Assembly (NCBI GenBank): GCA_017542915.1
Contig: JAFXWI010000031.1
Location: 1-29,957 of the forward strand
Source: Paludibacteraceae bacterium
GTDB lineage: Bacteria; Bacteroidota; Bacteroidia; Bacteroidales; Paludibacteraceae
DNA length: 29,957 bases
Reading direction: 5' to 3'
Shown here: piece after piece, positions 1 through 10,852 of the stretch
Position numbering within the stretch: position 1 is the stretch's first letter
How the letters are laid out: the number at the start of each line of letters is the position of its first letter
Notes under the pieces: generated by a model
Databases searched by the model: none
The model's input: the letters and a program-made list of their open reading frames with translations, nothing else
Told to the model about the DNA's origin: nothing
Made by a program: the position numbers and the translations under genes

Positions 1-64
1 AGCTACTGCAGAGGCTTTGAAGAAAGCTCTCGAAGAGGTAGGTGCTGAGGTAGAACTCAAGTAA
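1..64 (+). CDS. rplL: Ribosomal protein L7/L12, C-terminal end (partial)
   Basis: The window opens inside a reading frame whose last 20 residues are ATAEALKKALEEVGAEVELK followed by TAA at 62-64. This is the typical C-terminal helix and strand of bacterial L7/L12 (…LKKxLEEAGAxVELK), the ribosomal stalk protein that recruits translation factors. The N-terminal dimerisation domain and most of the C-terminal domain lie outside the window. Its position directly before rpoB and rpoC matches the conserved rplJ-rplL-rpoB-rpoC order of bacteria, which strongly supports the call despite the short visible length. Confidence 0.93.
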   Translation, partial: ATAEALKKALEEVGAEVELK

Positions 65-100
65 TACCCCACTGACCAACCACCTAAAGTAGGGTGGAAT

Positions 101-139
101 AGGTTTAGATCCACACACAAATGTGGGTCTAAACCTTTT
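101..139 (+). terminator. Hairpin with T-run between rplL and rpoB (terminator or attenuator)
   Basis: A 15-bp stem pairs 101-115 with 122-136 with a single G-U pair, around a 6-base loop, and the 3' arm runs into TTTT (136-139). It has the shape of an intrinsic terminator. Because rpoB follows 158 bases later and no clear Bacteroidetes promoter is visible in between, it may work as a partial terminator that sets the ratio of ribosomal protein to polymerase transcripts. A smaller hairpin (CCACC 80-84 with GGTGG 93-97) lies just before it. Confidence 0.75.
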
Positions 140-297
140 CTGCTCAATAGGACAGAATGATTAATAAACTGCAATATTTGGTAATTATTTAGGGGTAAAG
201 ATTAAATAAAGTTAAATATAAAACCCGCCGATTTAGATTTAAATTATTCATTACCAACAGTTTAATTCTGTTAAACAATTTTCAACCATCTAAAATA

Positions 298-3200
298 ATG
301 GCTACAACAAAAAAACAGCAGAGAGTCAATTTCAGTCGTATGCAAAAGCATATGCCGTATCCTGACTTTCTGGAGATTCAGTTGAAGTCCTTCGAGGATT
401 TTGTTCAGATGGATAGTACACCTGAGCAACGTCGTAAAGAGGGACTCTTTAGGGTATTCTCGGAGAACTTCCCGATTCAGGATACCCGAAATAGTTTTAC
501 TTTGGCTTTCTTGGACTACAGCGTCGATCGTCCTCGTTACACCATCGAAGAGTGTATCAAACGCGGTCTGACCTATTCCGTGCCTTTGAAAGCTAAACTG
601 CGCCTCAGTTGTGAGGATCCGGATCACGAGGATTTCGATACCGTCGTTTCCGATGTGTATCTGGGTACTATCCCTTACATGACTCCGAAAGGAACCTTCG
701 TCATCAATGGTGCTGAGCGTGTAGTAGTAAGTCAGCTGCACCGTTCACCGGGTGTGTTCTTCGGAACATCGATGCACTCCAACGGTACCAAGCTCTATTC
801 GGCTCGTATCATCCCCTTCCGCGGATCGTGGATCGAGTTCGCTACCGACATCAACAAGGTCATGTATGCATACATCGACCGTAAGAAGAAATTGCCGGTA
901 ACAACTCTTCTCCGTGCTATCGGATTTGAGTCCGATAAGGACATCCTCAACTGCTTCGACCTTGCCGAAGAGGTAAAGGTAAACCGTGAGGCGCTGGAGG
1001 CTTGTATGGGTCGTAAGTTAGCAGGTTACGTGATGAAACCGACTATCGAGGATTTCGTAGATGAGGATACCGGTGAGGTATCGTCCATCGAGCGTAACCA
1101 GATCGTCGTTGAGCGTGAGGAAGAACTGACTCCCGAGGTAATCGACATCATCATGGAGTCCGGTTCGAAATCCGTTCTGCTCCACAAAGATCAGGAGCGT
1201 GAGAACGATTTCTCCATCATCTTCAACACCCTGCAGAAAGACCCGGCTAAGACCGAGAAAGAGGCAGTGCTGTATATCTACCGTCAGTTGCGTAACGCCG
1301 AGCCGGCAGATGATGCTACGGCACGAGAGATGATCCAGAACCTCTTCTTCTCTCAGAAACGTTATGACCTGGGTGAGGTAGGACGTTACCGTATCAACCG
1401 AAAGTTGAATATGTCCATTCCTGACGACACCCGTGTGTTGACCAAAGAGGACATCATCGAGATCATCAAGTACCTCGTCATGCTCATCAACAGCAACGCA
1501 GAAGTAGATGATATCGACCACCTCTCCAACCGTCGTGTTCGTACCGTAGGTGAGCAGCTCTTCAACCAGTTCGGTATCGGTCTGGCTCGTATGGCTCGTA
1601 CTGTTCGTGAGCGTATGAACGTTCGCGACAACGAGGTCTTCACCCCGACCGACCTGATCAATGCGAAGTCGATCTCTTCGATCATCAATAGCTATTTCGG
1701 AACGAACGCGCTGTCTCAGTTCATGGATCAGCAGAACCCGTTGGCTGAGATCACGCACAAGCGTCGTATGTCTGCGCTGGGTCCCGGTGGCCTGTCCCGT
1801 GACCGTGCAGGTTTCGAGGTGCGAGACGTACACTATACTCACTACGGTCGTCTCTGTCCTATTGAGACACCGGAAGGACCGAACATCGGTCTGATCTCGT
1901 CCATGTGTATCTATGCGAAGATCAACAACCTCGGATTCATCGAGACGCCGTACCGTAAGGTCGAGAACAGCGTGGTGAACCTCAAAAACGAGGATGTGAT
2001 CTATCTCTCTGCCGAGGACGAGGAGAATCAGGTAGTTGCTCAGGGTAACGCACCGCTCCGTGAGGACGGTAGCTTCATCCGCAGCAAGGTTAAGACCCGT
2101 CTGGGTGCCGAGTTCCCGGTAGTAGCTCCGAGTGAGGTGAACCTCATGGACGTAGCTCCGTGTCAGATCGCTTCTGTAGCTGCTGCACTCATTCCGTTCT
2201 TGGAGCACGATGATGCACACCGTGCGTTGATGGGATCGAACATGATGCGTCAGGCAGTACCTCTGTTGACTTCCGAAGCACCGATCGTAGGTACCGGTAT
2301 CGAGGAGCAATTGGTTACCGATAGCCGTACGCAGATCGTAGCGGAAGGTAAGGGTACCGTGACGTACGTGGATGCAGACATCATCCGCATCGAGTACGAG
2401 CGTACCGAAGAGGAAGAGGCTGTTAGCTTCGACTCGCCGATCAAAGAGTACAAGATGCCGAAGTTCGAGAAAACGAACCAGAATACCACTATCGACCTGC
2501 ACCCGATCGTTCGTAAGGGCGACAAGGTAGAGAAAGGTCAGATCCTCACAGAGGGCTATGCAACTGCAGGTGGTGAGTTGGCGCTTGGTAAGAACCTCAA
2601 GGTAGCTTACATCCCTTGGAAAGGTTACAACTACGAGGATGCTATCGTGCTCAGCGAGCGTATTGTACGCGAAGATATGTACACCTCCGTACACGTAGTA
2701 GAGCAGCTGCTCGAGGTACGTGATACCAAGCGTGGTATGGAGGAGTTCACTGCCGATATCCCGAATATCTCTGAGGATGCTACCAAAGATCTGGACGAGA
2801 ACGGTATCATTCGTATCGGTGCTCACATCCAACCGGGTGATATCCTGATCGGTAAGATCACTCCGAAGGGTGAGACGGATCCGTCTCCGGAAGAGAAACT
2901 GCTCAAGGCGATCTTCGGTGACAAAGCAGGTGATGTGAAGGATGCTTCTTTGAAAGCTTCTCCGTCGCTGGATGGTGTGATCATCGATAAGAAACTGTAC
3001 TGCCGTGCGAACAAAGACCGCAAGCAGAAGATGGAGGATAAAGAGACTCTGCAGAAGATGGATCTCAAGTTCCGCGAGAAAGCAGAGGAACTCCGTGATC
3101 TTCTCATCGACAAGCTCTATAACCTGCTCAATGGTCGTCAGGCTGTTTCCGTCAAGGATATCCTCGGTACGGAACTCATCGCTAAGGGTCAGCATTTCAG

Positions 3201-4110
3201 CAAGGAGCGTCTGAACGAGATCGATTTCTTCTCCGTGCTCCTCGAAGGTTGGACTGCAGATGAGCATAAGAACGAACTCGTAGCACAGTGCGTCATCAAC
3301 TATATTGCTAAATATAAGGAGATGGATGCTCAGCTCAAGCGCGAGAAATTCAACCTCACCATCGGTGATGAGCTGCCGAACGGCATCATCCAGATGGCTA
3401 AAGTCTATATCTGTAAGAAGCGTAAGATCCGCGTAGGTGATAAGATGGCAGGTCGTCACGGTAACAAAGGTATCGTTTCGAAGATCGTGCGTGTAGAAGA
3501 CATGCCGTTCCTCGCAGATGGTACGCCGGTAGATATCGTCCTCAACCCGATGGGTGTGCCTTCCCGTATGAACATCGGTCAGATCTTCGAGGCTGTACTC
3601 GGCTGGGCCGGCGCTGAATTAGGCGTTAAGTTCTCGACTCCGATCTTCGATGGTTGTACGATGGAGCAACTGGATGAGTGGACCGACAAAGCCGGTCTGC
3701 CTCGTGCCGGTAAGACACAGCTCTATGATGGTGAGACCGGTGAGCCGTTCGACCAGATGGCAACCGTCGGTGTGACTTACTTCATGAAGCTCGGTCACAT
3801 GGTGGACGATAAGATGCACGCCCGTTCGATCGGTCCGTACAGCTTGATTACCCAGCAACCTCTTGGAGGTAAGGCTCAGTTCGGTGGTCAGCGTTTCGGA
3901 GAGATGGAGGTTTGGGCACTGGAGGCACACGGTGCCGCTCATGTGCTCCAAGAGATCCTTACCATCAAGTCTGATGATGTCACCGGTCGTGCACGTACCT
4001 ACGAGGCTATCGTCAAAGGTGAACCCTTCCCGACACCGGGTCTGCCCGAGTCGCTTAACGTGCTCCTGCACGAATTGCAAGGTCTTGCACTCAGTATTAA
4101 CATGGAATAA
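298..4110 (+). CDS. rpoB: DNA-directed RNA polymerase subunit beta
   Basis: Full-length beta subunit (1270 aa), which with beta' forms the catalytic core of RNA polymerase in the cytoplasm. Clear landmarks are the rifampicin pocket (LSQFMDQ at 472-478, then ITHKRR and SALGPGGL), [46 protein letters not shown], and near the C-terminus [24 protein letters not shown]. Rifampicin-contact residues equivalent to E. coli Q513, D516, H526, R529 and S531 are all present (Q474, D477, H487, R490, S492), so the sequence shows no classic resistance change. A charged helical insertion (about residues 905-945) of the sort seen in Bacteroidetes beta subunits is present. The start [12 protein letters not shown] is preceded by A-rich sequence without a Shine-Dalgarno motif, usual in this phylum. 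rpoC follows after 15 bases. Confidence 0.99.
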   Translation: MATTKKQQRVNFSRMQKHMPYPDFLEIQLKSFEDFVQMDSTPEQRRKEGLFRVFSENFPIQDTRNSFTLAFLDYSVDRPRYTIEECIKRGLTYSVPLKAKLRLSCEDPDHEDFDTVVSDVYLGTIPYMTPKGTFVINGAERVVVSQLHRSPGVFFGTSMHSNGTKLYSARIIPFRGSWIEFATDINKVMYAYIDRKKKLPVTTLLRAIGFESDKDILNCFDLAEEVKVNREALEACMGRKLAGYVMKPTIEDFVDEDTGEVSSIERNQIVVEREEELTPEVIDIIMESGSKSVLLHKDQERENDFSIIFNTLQKDPAKTEKEAVLYIYRQLRNAEPADDATAREMIQNLFFSQKRYDLGEVGRYRINRKLNMSIPDDTRVLTKEDIIEIIKYLVMLINSNAEVDDIDHLSNRRVRTVGEQLFNQFGIGLARMARTVRERMNVRDNEVFTPTDLINAKSISSIINSYFGTNALSQFMDQQNPLAEITHKRRMSALGPGGLSRDRAGFEVRDVHYTHYGRLCPIETPEGPNIGLISSMCIYAKINNLGFIETPYRKVENSVVNLKNEDVIYLSAEDEENQVVAQGNAPLREDGSFIRSKVKTRLGAEFPVVAPSEVNLMDVAPCQIASVAAALIPFLEHDDAHRALMGSNMMRQAVPLLTSEAPIVGTGIEEQLVTDSRTQIVAEGKGTVTYVDADIIRIEYERTEEEEAVSFDSPIKEYKMPKFEKTNQNTTIDLHPIVRKGDKVEKGQILTEGYATAGGELALGKNLKVAYIPWKGYNYEDAIVLSERIVREDMYTSVHVVEQLLEVRDTKRGMEEFTADIPNISEDATKDLDENGIIRIGAHIQPGDILIGKITPKGETDPSPEEKLLKAIFGDKAGDVKDASLKASPSLDGVIIDKKLYCRANKDRKQKMEDKETLQKMDLKFREKAEELRDLLIDKLYNLLNGRQAVSVKDILGTELIAKGQHFSKERLNEIDFFSVLLEGWTADEHKNELVAQCVINYIAKYKEMDAQLKREKFNLTIGDELPNGIIQMAKVYICKKRKIRVGDKMAGRHGNKGIVSKIVRVEDMPFLADGTPVDIVLNPMGVPSRMNIGQIFEAVLGWAGAELGVKFSTPIFDGCTMEQLDEWTDKAGLPRAGKTQLYDGETGEPFDQMATVGVTYFMKLGHMVDDKMHARSIGPYSLITQQPLGGKAQFGGQRFGEMEVWALEAHGAAHVLQEILTIKSDDVTGRARTYEAIVKGEPFPTPGLPESLNVLLHELQGLALSINME

Positions 4111-4125
4111 GATTGGAGGACTAAA

Positions 4126-7100
4126 ATGGCTTTTAAACAAGATAATAATAAGAAAACCGGTTTTACTAAGATCACTATCGGTCTGGCTTCCCCGGACGAG
4201 ATCATGCAGATCTCTTCGGGTGAGGTACTCAAACCGGAAACGATTAACTATCGTACCTACAAACCCGAACGTGATGGTTTGTTCTGTGAGCGTATCTTCG
4301 GTCCTACCAAAGACTACGAGTGTCACTGCGGTAAATACAAACGTATCCGCTATAAAGGTATCGTCTGCGAGCGTTGCGGCGTAGAGGTAACCGAGAAGAA
4401 AGTACGTCGTGAGCGTATGGGTCACATCAAACTCGTTGTACCCGTTGCTCATATCTGGTACCTCCGTTCGCTGCCTTCTAAGATGGCAGCTCTGCTCGGT
4501 ATCCCGACCAAGAAACTGGAGTCGGTCATCTACTACGAGAAATACCTCGTCGTTCGTGCCGGAGCTCTCGAAGGTCAGGAGATCGGCGAGAAGCACGAGA
4601 CAGACAAGAACCGTCTGCCTATCGAGAACTGCATGCTGCTCGATGAAGATCAGTATATGCAAGTGATGGCAATCATCCCGGAAGGCAATGACCTGTTAGA
4701 GGATACCGATCCGAACAAGGTAATTGTTAAGATGGGTGCTGAAGCAGTCTATGACCTGCTCTGCAACCTCAATCTCGATGAACTCAGCTATGAGCTGCGT
4801 GCTACAGCAGACAAATCGACCTCTGTACAGCGTCGTCAAGAGGCACTCAAACGTCTGCAGGTAGTAGAGGCATTCCGTGCATCGAACGGTAAGAACCGTC
4901 CGGAGTGGATGATTCTTCAGGCGCTGCCTGTGACTCCTCCGGAGCTTCGTCCGCTCGTTCCGCTGGACGGTGGTCGTTTTGCGACCTCTGACCTCAACGA
5001 CCTCTATCGTCGCGTCATCATCCGTAACAACCGTCTCAAACGTCTGGTTGAGATCAAGGCTCCGGATGTGATCCTGCGTAACGAGAAACGTATGTTGCAG
5101 GAGGCAGTGGACTCGCTCTTCGATAACAGCCGTAAGACTACGGCAATGAAGTCCGAGGCTAACCGTCCGTTGAAGTCTCTCTCTGACTCGCTCAAGGGTA
5201 AACAAGGACGTTTCCGTCAGAACTTGCTCGGTAAACGTGTGGACTACTCCGCTCGTTCGGTTATCGTGGTAGGTCCGGAGCTGAAGATGCATGAGTGCGG
5301 TCTGCCGAAAGAGATGGCTGCCGAACTCTATAAACCGTTTATCATCCGTAAACTCATTGAGCGCGGTATCGTGAAGACCGTTAAGTCGGCTAAGAAGATC
5401 ATCGATCGCCGTGAGCCGGTTATCTATGAGATCCTTGAGCACGTGATGGAAGGACACCCCGTTCTGCTGAACCGTGCTCCGACACTGCACCGTCACGGTA
5501 TCTTGGCGTTCCAGCCGAAGATGATCGAGGGTAAGGCTATTCAGTTGCACCCACTGTCCTGCGCCGGATTTAACGCCGACTTCGATGGTGACCAGATGGC
5601 TGTTCACTTGCCGTTGAGCAATGAGGCTATCTTGGAGGCACAGCTCCTGATGTTGGGATCCCATAACATCCTTGACCCCGCAAACGGAAACCCGATTACC
5701 GTACCTTCGCAGGATATGATCCTTGGTCTGTACTATATTACTAAGGAACGTGCAGGCGTGAAGGGCGAAGGTCTCGCTTTCTACTCGGAAGAGGAGGCTA
5801 TCGTAGCTCTGAACGAAGGTCGTGTAGATATCCACGCTAAGGTCAAAGTGCGTATTAACGGTGTACTCGTTGAGACGACTCCGGGTCGTGTGATCGTTAA
5901 CCAATACGTACCGAAAGAGCTCGGATTCCAGAATGTGCTCATGAAGAAAGGTGCTGTTAAGTCCATCATCTCGCAGGTGATCAAGACCTGTGGTGTGGCT
6001 CGCGCAGCACAGTTCCTCGACGATATTAAGGACTTGGGTTACTACCGTGCATTCCGTGGTGGTTTGTCCTTCAACCTCAATGATATTATTATCCCGGAGG
6101 AGAAGCAAGCCCTCATTGACAAGGGTAACGAGATAGTGGATCAGATCACCGAGCTCTATAACGAAGGTGAGGTTTCCGATGATCAGCGTTACCGTCAGGT
6201 AGTTGATACTTGGAAGCAGATCGACAGCGAGATGACCACGATTCTGATGGATCACATGAAGAGTGCTGACCAAGGCTTCAACTCCGTTTACATGATGATG
6301 GATTCCGGTGCCCGTGGTAACCAACAGCAGATCAAACAGTTGGCAGGTATCCGTGGTATCATGGGTAAGCCGTTGAAGGCCGGTTCTACCGACACCCGTA
6401 CCGATATCGAGAACCCTGTCCTCGCAAACTTCAAAGAGGGAATGTCCGTGTTGGAGTACTTCATCTCTACCCACGGTGCCCGTAAGGGTCTTGCCGATAC
6501 CGCTTTGAAGACTGCCGATGCCGGTTATCTGACCCGTCGTTTGGTCGATGTATCGCACGACGTGATCATCAATGAGGAAGACTGTGGTACCCTCCGTGGT
6601 TTGACCGCACGCGCTATCAAAGATGCCAATGGTCATACGATCGCTTCTCTGACTCTCCGTATCCTAGGTCGTGTATCGGTTCACGACATCCTCGACAACG
6701 AAGGCAAGCTCATCGTAGCTGCCGGAGAGGAGATCCGCGAGCCGCAATGCGAAGCTATCGAGGCTGCAGGTATTGAAGAGGTAGAGATCCGTTCAGTTCT
6801 CACCTGCGAATCCAAACACGGTGTATGTGCTAAGTGTTACGGACGTAACCTTGCATCCCGTAAGATGGTTCAGAAGGGTGAAGCAGTCGGTGTCATCGCA
6901 GCACAGGCTATTGGTGAGCCGGGTACTCAGCTGACCCTCCGTACCTTCCACTCCGGTGGTTTGGCAGGTGGTGCTGCTGCACAAGGTACATACGAACTCA
7001 CCCGTGAAGGTATTGTGGAGATCGAAGATCTGCGTACCATCACAACGGCTGCCGGAGATGTGATCGTCGTTAGCCGTCAGAACGCTATGACCCTCAAAGA

Positions 7101-8415
7101 TGAGAAGACCGGCGTTGTACTCTCTAACTTCGATATCCCGTACGCAGCTAAGCTGTTCATTACTCCGGGTGAGAAATACGACAAGGGTACGGTAGTATGC
7201 GAATGGGATCCGTATAAGACTCCGTTGGTAATCGAACAAGACGGTTTCATCAAATACGAAGATGTCATCGAGGGTGTAACCTCTAAGACGGAGATTGATG
7301 AGCAGACCGGTAAGCGTGAGGTTTCTATTACCGATACCAAGGATAAGACCAAGATGCCGCAGGCTCATATCGTAGATAAAGAAGGAAATATCCTCCGTAC
7401 CTATAACTTGCCTGTGAAAGCATCCCTTATCTTCACCGACGGTGCAGCCGTTAAGATCGGAGATACCTTGTTCTCCATGGCTCGTGCTACCAACAGTGGT
7501 GGTGATATCACCTCCGGTCTGCCGCGTATCACGGAGCTGTTTGAGGCTCGTAACCCGTCTAACCCTGCTGTTGTAGCCGAGATTGATGGTGAGATCTCCT
7601 TCGGTAAGATCAAACGTGGTAACCGTGAGTTGTTCATCACCTCTAAACTCGGTGAGCAGAAAGCATATCTCATTCCGCTGTCCAAACAGATTTTGGTACA
7701 AGAGGGTGACTATGTTCGTGCAGGTGTGGCTCTCTCGGACGGTTCTATCACACCGGAAGACATCCTTGCTATTCAGGGACCGACAGCCGTACAGGACTAC
7801 ATCGTCAACGAGGCACAAGCGGTTTACCGTATGCAGGGTGTGGAGATCAACGATAAGCACTTCGAGATCATCGTACGTCAGATGATGCGTAAGGTAGAGA
7901 TCCTCGAACCGGGTGACACCCGTTACTTGGAAGGCGATATTGTTGACAAACTCGACTTCTTGGAGGAGAACGACCGTATCTGGGGTCGTAAGGTAGTTAC
8001 CAATGCCGGTGACTCCGAGTCGCTCCATGAGGGTCAGATCGTGACCGCACGTCGTCTCCACGATGAGAACTCTTCGCTCCGTCGCCGCGATAAGAAACTC
8101 GTTCAGGCACGTGATGCAGAGTGTGCTACGGCTCGTCAGATCCTGCAGGGTATTACCCGTGCCGCTCTCGGTACCAAATCGTTCATGTCCGCCGCTTCCT
8201 TCCAAGAGACGACTAAGGTGCTCAACGAAGCCGCTGTTCGCGGTCGCGTAGATTACCTCGAAGGCATGAAAGAGAACGTGATCTGCGGTAACCTCATCCC
8301 TGCCGGTACCGGTTTGCGTGAGTTCTCCAAGATCGTAGTTCATAACGCAGAGGAGTATGCCGCTATGCAGGCTGCACGCGAGGCTGGTGAAGGACTCGAA
8401 GAAGAGGAAAATTAA
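4126..8415 (+). CDS. rpoC: DNA-directed RNA polymerase subunit beta'
   Basis: Full-length beta' subunit (1429 aa), partner of the upstream beta subunit in the RNA polymerase core. The N-terminal zinc ribbon has four cysteines (C66, C68, C81, C84). The catalytic NADFDGD motif holding the magnesium-binding aspartates is at 483-489 (D485, D487, D489). The second zinc site is formed by C820, C894, C901 and C904. The trigger-loop region ([21 protein letters not shown]) is intact. The spacing after rpoB is 15 bases and contains GGAGG about eight bases before the ATG, one of the few clear Shine-Dalgarno sequences in this window, consistent with co-translation of the two large subunits. The gene ends with a run of glutamates and is followed by a strong inverted repeat at 8459-8503. 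Confidence 0.99.
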   Translation: MAFKQDNNKKTGFTKITIGLASPDEIMQISSGEVLKPETINYRTYKPERDGLFCERIFGPTKDYECHCGKYKRIRYKGIVCERCGVEVTEKKVRRERMGHIKLVVPVAHIWYLRSLPSKMAALLGIPTKKLESVIYYEKYLVVRAGALEGQEIGEKHETDKNRLPIENCMLLDEDQYMQVMAIIPEGNDLLEDTDPNKVIVKMGAEAVYDLLCNLNLDELSYELRATADKSTSVQRRQEALKRLQVVEAFRASNGKNRPEWMILQALPVTPPELRPLVPLDGGRFATSDLNDLYRRVIIRNNRLKRLVEIKAPDVILRNEKRMLQEAVDSLFDNSRKTTAMKSEANRPLKSLSDSLKGKQGRFRQNLLGKRVDYSARSVIVVGPELKMHECGLPKEMAAELYKPFIIRKLIERGIVKTVKSAKKIIDRREPVIYEILEHVMEGHPVLLNRAPTLHRHGILAFQPKMIEGKAIQLHPLSCAGFNADFDGDQMAVHLPLSNEAILEAQLLMLGSHNILDPANGNPITVPSQDMILGLYYITKERAGVKGEGLAFYSEEEAIVALNEGRVDIHAKVKVRINGVLVETTPGRVIVNQYVPKELGFQNVLMKKGAVKSIISQVIKTCGVARAAQFLDDIKDLGYYRAFRGGLSFNLNDIIIPEEKQALIDKGNEIVDQITELYNEGEVSDDQRYRQVVDTWKQIDSEMTTILMDHMKSADQGFNSVYMMMDSGARGNQQQIKQLAGIRGIMGKPLKAGSTDTRTDIENPVLANFKEGMSVLEYFISTHGARKGLADTALKTADAGYLTRRLVDVSHDVIINEEDCGTLRGLTARAIKDANGHTIASLTLRILGRVSVHDILDNEGKLIVAAGEEIREPQCEAIEAAGIEEVEIRSVLTCESKHGVCAKCYGRNLASRKMVQKGEAVGVIAAQAIGEPGTQLTLRTFHSGGLAGGAAAQGTYELTREGIVEIEDLRTITTAAGDVIVVSRQNAMTLKDEKTGVVLSNFDIPYAAKLFITPGEKYDKGTVVCEWDPYKTPLVIEQDGFIKYEDVIEGVTSKTEIDEQTGKREVSITDTKDKTKMPQAHIVDKEGNILRTYNLPVKASLIFTDGAAVKIGDTLFSMARATNSGGDITSGLPRITELFEARNPSNPAVVAEIDGEISFGKIKRGNRELFITSKLGEQKAYLIPLSKQILVQEGDYVRAGVALSDGSITPEDILAIQGPTAVQDYIVNEAQAVYRMQGVEINDKHFEIIVRQMMRKVEILEPGDTRYLEGDIVDKLDFLEENDRIWGRKVVTNAGDSESLHEGQIVTARRLHDENSSLRRRDKKLVQARDAECATARQILQGITRAALGTKSFMSAASFQETTKVLNEAAVRGRVDYLEGMKENVICGNLIPAGTGLREFSKIVVHNAEEYAAMQAAREAGEGLEEEEN

Positions 8416-8458
8416 ACCGTCATAAAGACCGTAAGACCGATGACGAATGATCGTCGGT

Positions 8459-8503
8459 TATAGACAGAAAAATCGCTCGCTTAGGGCGGTTTTTCTGTCT
8501 ATA
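8459..8503 (+). terminator. Long inverted repeat after rpoC, likely terminator
   Basis: An 18-bp stem pairs 8459-8476 with 8486-8503 with one G-U pair and a 9-base loop. The upper part has AAAAA on one arm and TTTTT on the other around a GC core, the arrangement of an intrinsic terminator that can act in either direction. It lies 44 bases after the rpoC stop and before the next promoter, so it most likely ends the rplL/rpoBC transcript. Confidence 0.85.
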
Positions 8504-8604
8504 AGGTGGGGCATTTAAGGTGTGGCGATTTAGCGATAAATAGACAGATTTTGGACTGCTTTTTGGACGATGGACCGATTTTTTGCCTTATTTTTAGAAA
8601 AAAC

Positions 8605-8635
8605 TTGCATATGTGCAAAAAAAGCAGTACCTTTG
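8605..8635 (+). promoter_or_regulatory. Bacteroidetes sigma-ABfr type promoter for the sufT-like/lpxH/mazG set
   Basis: TACCTTTG at 8628-8635 fits the -7 consensus TAnnTTTG, with TTG at 8605-8607 exactly 20 bases upstream as the -33 element. An A7 tract and GCAG precede the -7 box. A 6-bp hairpin (CAGCCG 8636-8641 with CGGCTG 8647-8652, loop TTTTA) lies right at the expected transcript start. The first gene begins at 8694. Confidence 0.8.
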
Positions 8636-8693
8636 CAGCCGTTTTACGGCTGGAACTCTTAAATGATCCGGCGAAACACAGCAAACAGATGTT

Positions 8694-9008
8694 ATGAATG
8701 AATTTTTAGAAAAAGAAGAAGCAATACTGAAGATGATCAAGACCGTTTATGATCCTGAGATACCGGTTAATATTTACGACTTGGGACTCATCTACGGTAT
8801 CGATATCAAGGACGATGGTGTTTGTGATATCACGATGACGCTGACTGCACCGTCTTGCCCGGCGGGTGATTTCCTCGTAGAGGACATCCGTCAGAAAGTG
8901 GGTTCCGTGGACGGTATCAAGGATGTGAACGTGAATATTGTCTTTGAACCTGAATGGACCAAGGATATGATGTCCGAGGAAGCCAAGCTTGAGCTCGGTT
9001 TTCTTTGA
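8694..9008 (+). CDS. MIP18/DUF59 family Fe-S assembly protein (SufT-like)
   Basis: A 104-aa cytosolic protein that consists almost entirely of one MIP18/DUF59 domain. The signature YDPEIPVNIYDLGLIY is at residues 19-34, and TAPSCP at 51-56 carries the conserved cysteine (C55). This family includes SufT and the PaaD-like proteins, which help mature iron-sulfur proteins. Bacteroidetes commonly carry a stand-alone copy like this one. It is the first gene after a good promoter and precedes lpxH by 64 bases. The start fits family length. The exact client proteins cannot be read from the sequence, so the symbol is left empty. Confidence 0.9.
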   Translation: MNEFLEKEEAILKMIKTVYDPEIPVNIYDLGLIYGIDIKDDGVCDITMTLTAPSCPAGDFLVEDIRQKVGSVDGIKDVNVNIVFEPEWTKDMMSEEAKLELGFL

Positions 9009-9042
9009 AAACCTCGCGTTAAACAGTTAAATACTTAAAAAG

Positions 9043-9061
9043 GTTTTGATTGCATCAAAAC
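9043..9061 (+). other. Hairpin in the gap before lpxH
   Basis: A perfect 8-bp stem (GTTTTGAT 9043-9050 with ATCAAAAC 9054-9061) with loop TGC ends 11 bases before the lpxH start. It has no T-run after it, so it does not look like a terminator. It could affect lpxH translation or mRNA processing; AAAACC at 9008-9013 could compete for the GGTTTT arm. Confidence 0.5.
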
Positions 9062-9072
9062 GTTAAATCGTT

Positions 9073-9885
9073 ATGATTTATTTTTTATCAGACGCACATT
9101 TAGGCAGCTTGGCGATCGAGAGAGGCTGGGCTCATCAGAAAAAACTCATTGACCTATTGGAGGAGATGAGTAAAGATGCCGTTTCTATCTATATGCTCGG
9201 TGATATGTTTGATTTCTGGATGGAGTATTTTATCCATGACAAGAGCAAGCGGCAGTTCCATCCTTTCTGTAAGGAGATACGCAAGTTGACCAAGAAAGGT
9301 ATCCATGTGCATATGTTTACCGGCAACCATGATCTTTGGACGTTCGGAGGCTTGAGCAAGCTGACCGGCGCGGAGATCAGTTATACGCCGGTGACGATTA
9401 ACAGGTACGGTAAGACGCTGTACCTCGCTCATGGAGACGGTTTGCTTCCGTCCGATTGGGAGACGTATTACCCGAGTCGTGTGCGTAGCAAAATCAAACA
9501 TTTCATGTTCTTGCGCAAGGTCTTCAGTTCGGAGACGATGCAGTTCCTGTTCCGCATGTTGCCTCCTTCATGGGGCAATGCTTTCGGGTATAACTGGGCA
9601 AAGAAAAGCCGTCTGAAGGAATTGGCAAACCCTTGTCCGTACAAGGGAGAGCATAAAGAAGAATTGGTGCTTTTTGCCAAAGATCAAGAGAAACAAGGTA
9701 ACCACCGTGACTACTATATCTTCGGGCATCGTCATATAGAATTGGATCTTCAGTTGGAAACAGGTGCCCGCGTGGTGATCTTAGGCGACTGTTTCAAGCA
9801 GTGGACGTATGCCAAATTGGATCATAAGGGTCATCTAACTATGCATAATTATGAGCCGGAGACAGGAGCAACTGAAAGCCTTTGA
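9073..9885 (+). CDS. lpxH: UDP-2,3-diacylglucosamine diphosphatase (LpxH-type)
   Basis: A 270-aa metallophosphoesterase that fits LpxH, the peripheral membrane enzyme cleaving UDP-2,3-diacylglucosamine to lipid X and UMP in lipid A synthesis. All calcineurin-type metal motifs are seen in order: SDAHLG (D7, H9), GDMFDFW (D44), GNHDLW (N85, H86), HGDG (H120) and GHRH (218-221). The central insertion between HGDG and GHRH (about residues 130-200, rich in basic and aromatic residues) matches the lipid-capping region of LpxH. Lipid A synthesis fits a Gram-negative Bacteroidetes cell. The end overlaps mazG by 35 bases, indicating one transcript. Other metallophosphoesterases share the motifs, but length and insertion favour LpxH. 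Confidence 0.9.
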   Translation: MIYFLSDAHLGSLAIERGWAHQKKLIDLLEEMSKDAVSIYMLGDMFDFWMEYFIHDKSKRQFHPFCKEIRKLTKKGIHVHMFTGNHDLWTFGGLSKLTGAEISYTPVTINRYGKTLYLAHGDGLLPSDWETYYPSRVRSKIKHFMFLRKVFSSETMQFLFRMLPPSWGNAFGYNWAKKSRLKELANPCPYKGEHKEELVLFAKDQEKQGNHRDYYIFGHRHIELDLQLETGARVVILGDCFKQWTYAKLDHKGHLTMHNYEPETGATESL

Positions 9886-10696
9886 GCGGCTGTTGGACAT
9901 CATGGACGACCTGCGGGAGAAATGTCCGTGGGATCGCAAGCAGACTTTTGACAGTCTGCGTCAGAATACTATCGAAGAGACGTATGAGTTAGCGACTGCT
10001 ATCAGCCGTCATGACATGAACGAGATCAGTAAGGAGCTCGGAGATGTGTTGCTGCATGTTGTCTTCTATGCCAAGATGGGTTCGGAGGATAAGAATAACT
10101 TCTCCGAACTGCCGGATGCGAATGCGCCGAGTGAGCGTTTCGATATAGCGGATGTCTGCAACCGGCTTTGTGACAAACTCGTCTTCCGTCATCCGCACGT
10201 GTATGGCGAAGCAGCAGCACAGAATGCGGAAGAAGTGTCGAAGCTCTGGGAGCAGGTGAAACTGAAAGAGAAGGGTGGTAATAAAACCGTCTTGGGCGGT
10301 ATTCCGGATAGTTTGCCATCTTTGGTAAAAGCGTATCGTATTCAGGACAAGGTCGCGAATGTGGGCTTTGATTGGAGAGAACGGGAAGACGTCTGGGCGA
10401 AGGTGAAAGAGGAGATTGCGGAGTTTGAGGCGGAAGTGCGCAAATGTCCTGATGGTCAAACGGTCAATGATCAAATGACAGCGGAATTCGGGGATTTGAT
10501 GTTTGCGCTCATCAATGCTGCGCGGTTATATAAGATCAAGCCGGATAATGCGTTGGAGCAGACGAATCTGAAGTTCATTCGCCGATTCAATTATATCGAG
10601 CAACGCGCCAAAGAGCAAGGCAAAGAACTGAAAGAAATGAGCCTTGAGGAGATGGACGAACTTTGGAACGAAGCCAAAGAAAACGAAAAAAGCTGA
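9851..10696 (+). CDS. mazG: Nucleoside triphosphate pyrophosphohydrolase MazG
   Basis: A 281-aa two-domain MazG, a cytosolic enzyme that hydrolyses NTPs to NMP and pyrophosphate and clears abnormal or signalling nucleotides. The N-terminal domain has the family opening REKCPWDRKQTFDSL (22-36) and the EExxE…ExxD metal site (E42, E43, E46, E62, D65). A second MazG repeat with EFGDLMFALINAARL lies near residues 210-225. The start at 9851 lies inside the end of lpxH (35-base overlap, different frame). A later ATG at 9902 would cut the helix before CPWD, so the upstream start is preferred. The final codons and stop form part of the 5' arm of the terminator at 10687-10726. Confidence 0.95.
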   Translation: MSRRQEQLKAFERLLDIMDDLREKCPWDRKQTFDSLRQNTIEETYELATAISRHDMNEISKELGDVLLHVVFYAKMGSEDKNNFSELPDANAPSERFDIADVCNRLCDKLVFRHPHVYGEAAAQNAEEVSKLWEQVKLKEKGGNKTVLGGIPDSLPSLVKAYRIQDKVANVGFDWREREDVWAKVKEEIAEFEAEVRKCPDGQTVNDQMTAEFGDLMFALINAARLYKIKPDNALEQTNLKFIRRFNYIEQRAKEQGKELKEMSLEEMDELWNEAKENEKS

Positions 10697-10726
10697 CAAC
10701 CGTTATCTGACAGCTGACAGCTTTTT
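10687..10726. terminator. Two-way terminator between mazG and tRNA-Leu
   Basis: AAAAAGCTG (10687-10695) pairs perfectly with CAGCTTTTT (10718-10726). The A-run on the left and T-run on the right make it usable from both strands: it can end mazG transcription going right and the tRNA transcript going left. The mazG stop codon (10694-10696) is inside the left arm, and the tRNA 3' end is one base past the right arm. Confidence 0.8.
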
Positions 10727-10727
10727 G

Positions 10728-10809
10728 TGCGGCATAAAAGACTCGAACTTTCACTCCTCTCGGAACCAGATCCTAAGTCTGGCGCGTCTACCAATTCCGC
10801 CAATGCCGC
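10728..10809 (-). tRNA. tRNA-Leu (anticodon UAG)
   Basis: Read on the minus strand, the gene starts GCGGCATTGGCGG and folds as a class II tRNA of 82 bases. The 7-bp acceptor stem is perfect (GCGGCAT with ATGCCGC), the discriminator base is A, the anticodon stem CCAGA/TCTGG holds the loop CTTAGGA with anticodon UAG, the extra arm is of the long type, and the T-arm is GAAAG-TTCGAGT-CTTTT. The A73 discriminator and long variable arm support leucine. CCA is not encoded (the genome has CAA after the discriminator), so it must be added by the CCA-adding enzyme. Confidence 0.95.
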
Positions 10810-10852
10810 GGTGCGAGCGTAGCGAGCACCCATCACATTTTTTAAGCGGCTG

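Noticed and set aside
166..190. AATATTTG as a -7 box for rpoB
   Set aside because: It lacks the leading T of TAnnTTTG and has no TTG at the -33 distance.
1018..3459. Long minus-strand open frame (813 codons) opposite rpoB
   Set aside because: It lies wholly within rpoB, its translation is low-complexity in T, L, V and R as expected of a codon-biased shadow, and it matches no known family.
4696..6636. Long minus-strand open frame opposite rpoC
   Set aside because: Shadow of the highly biased rpoC codon use; no recognisable domain, no promoter or start context.
8506..8697. Small plus-strand frame of 63 codons between rpoC and the SufT-like gene
   Set aside because: It starts within the region after the terminator, spans the promoter at 8605-8635 and overlaps the next gene start; the sequence has no family features.
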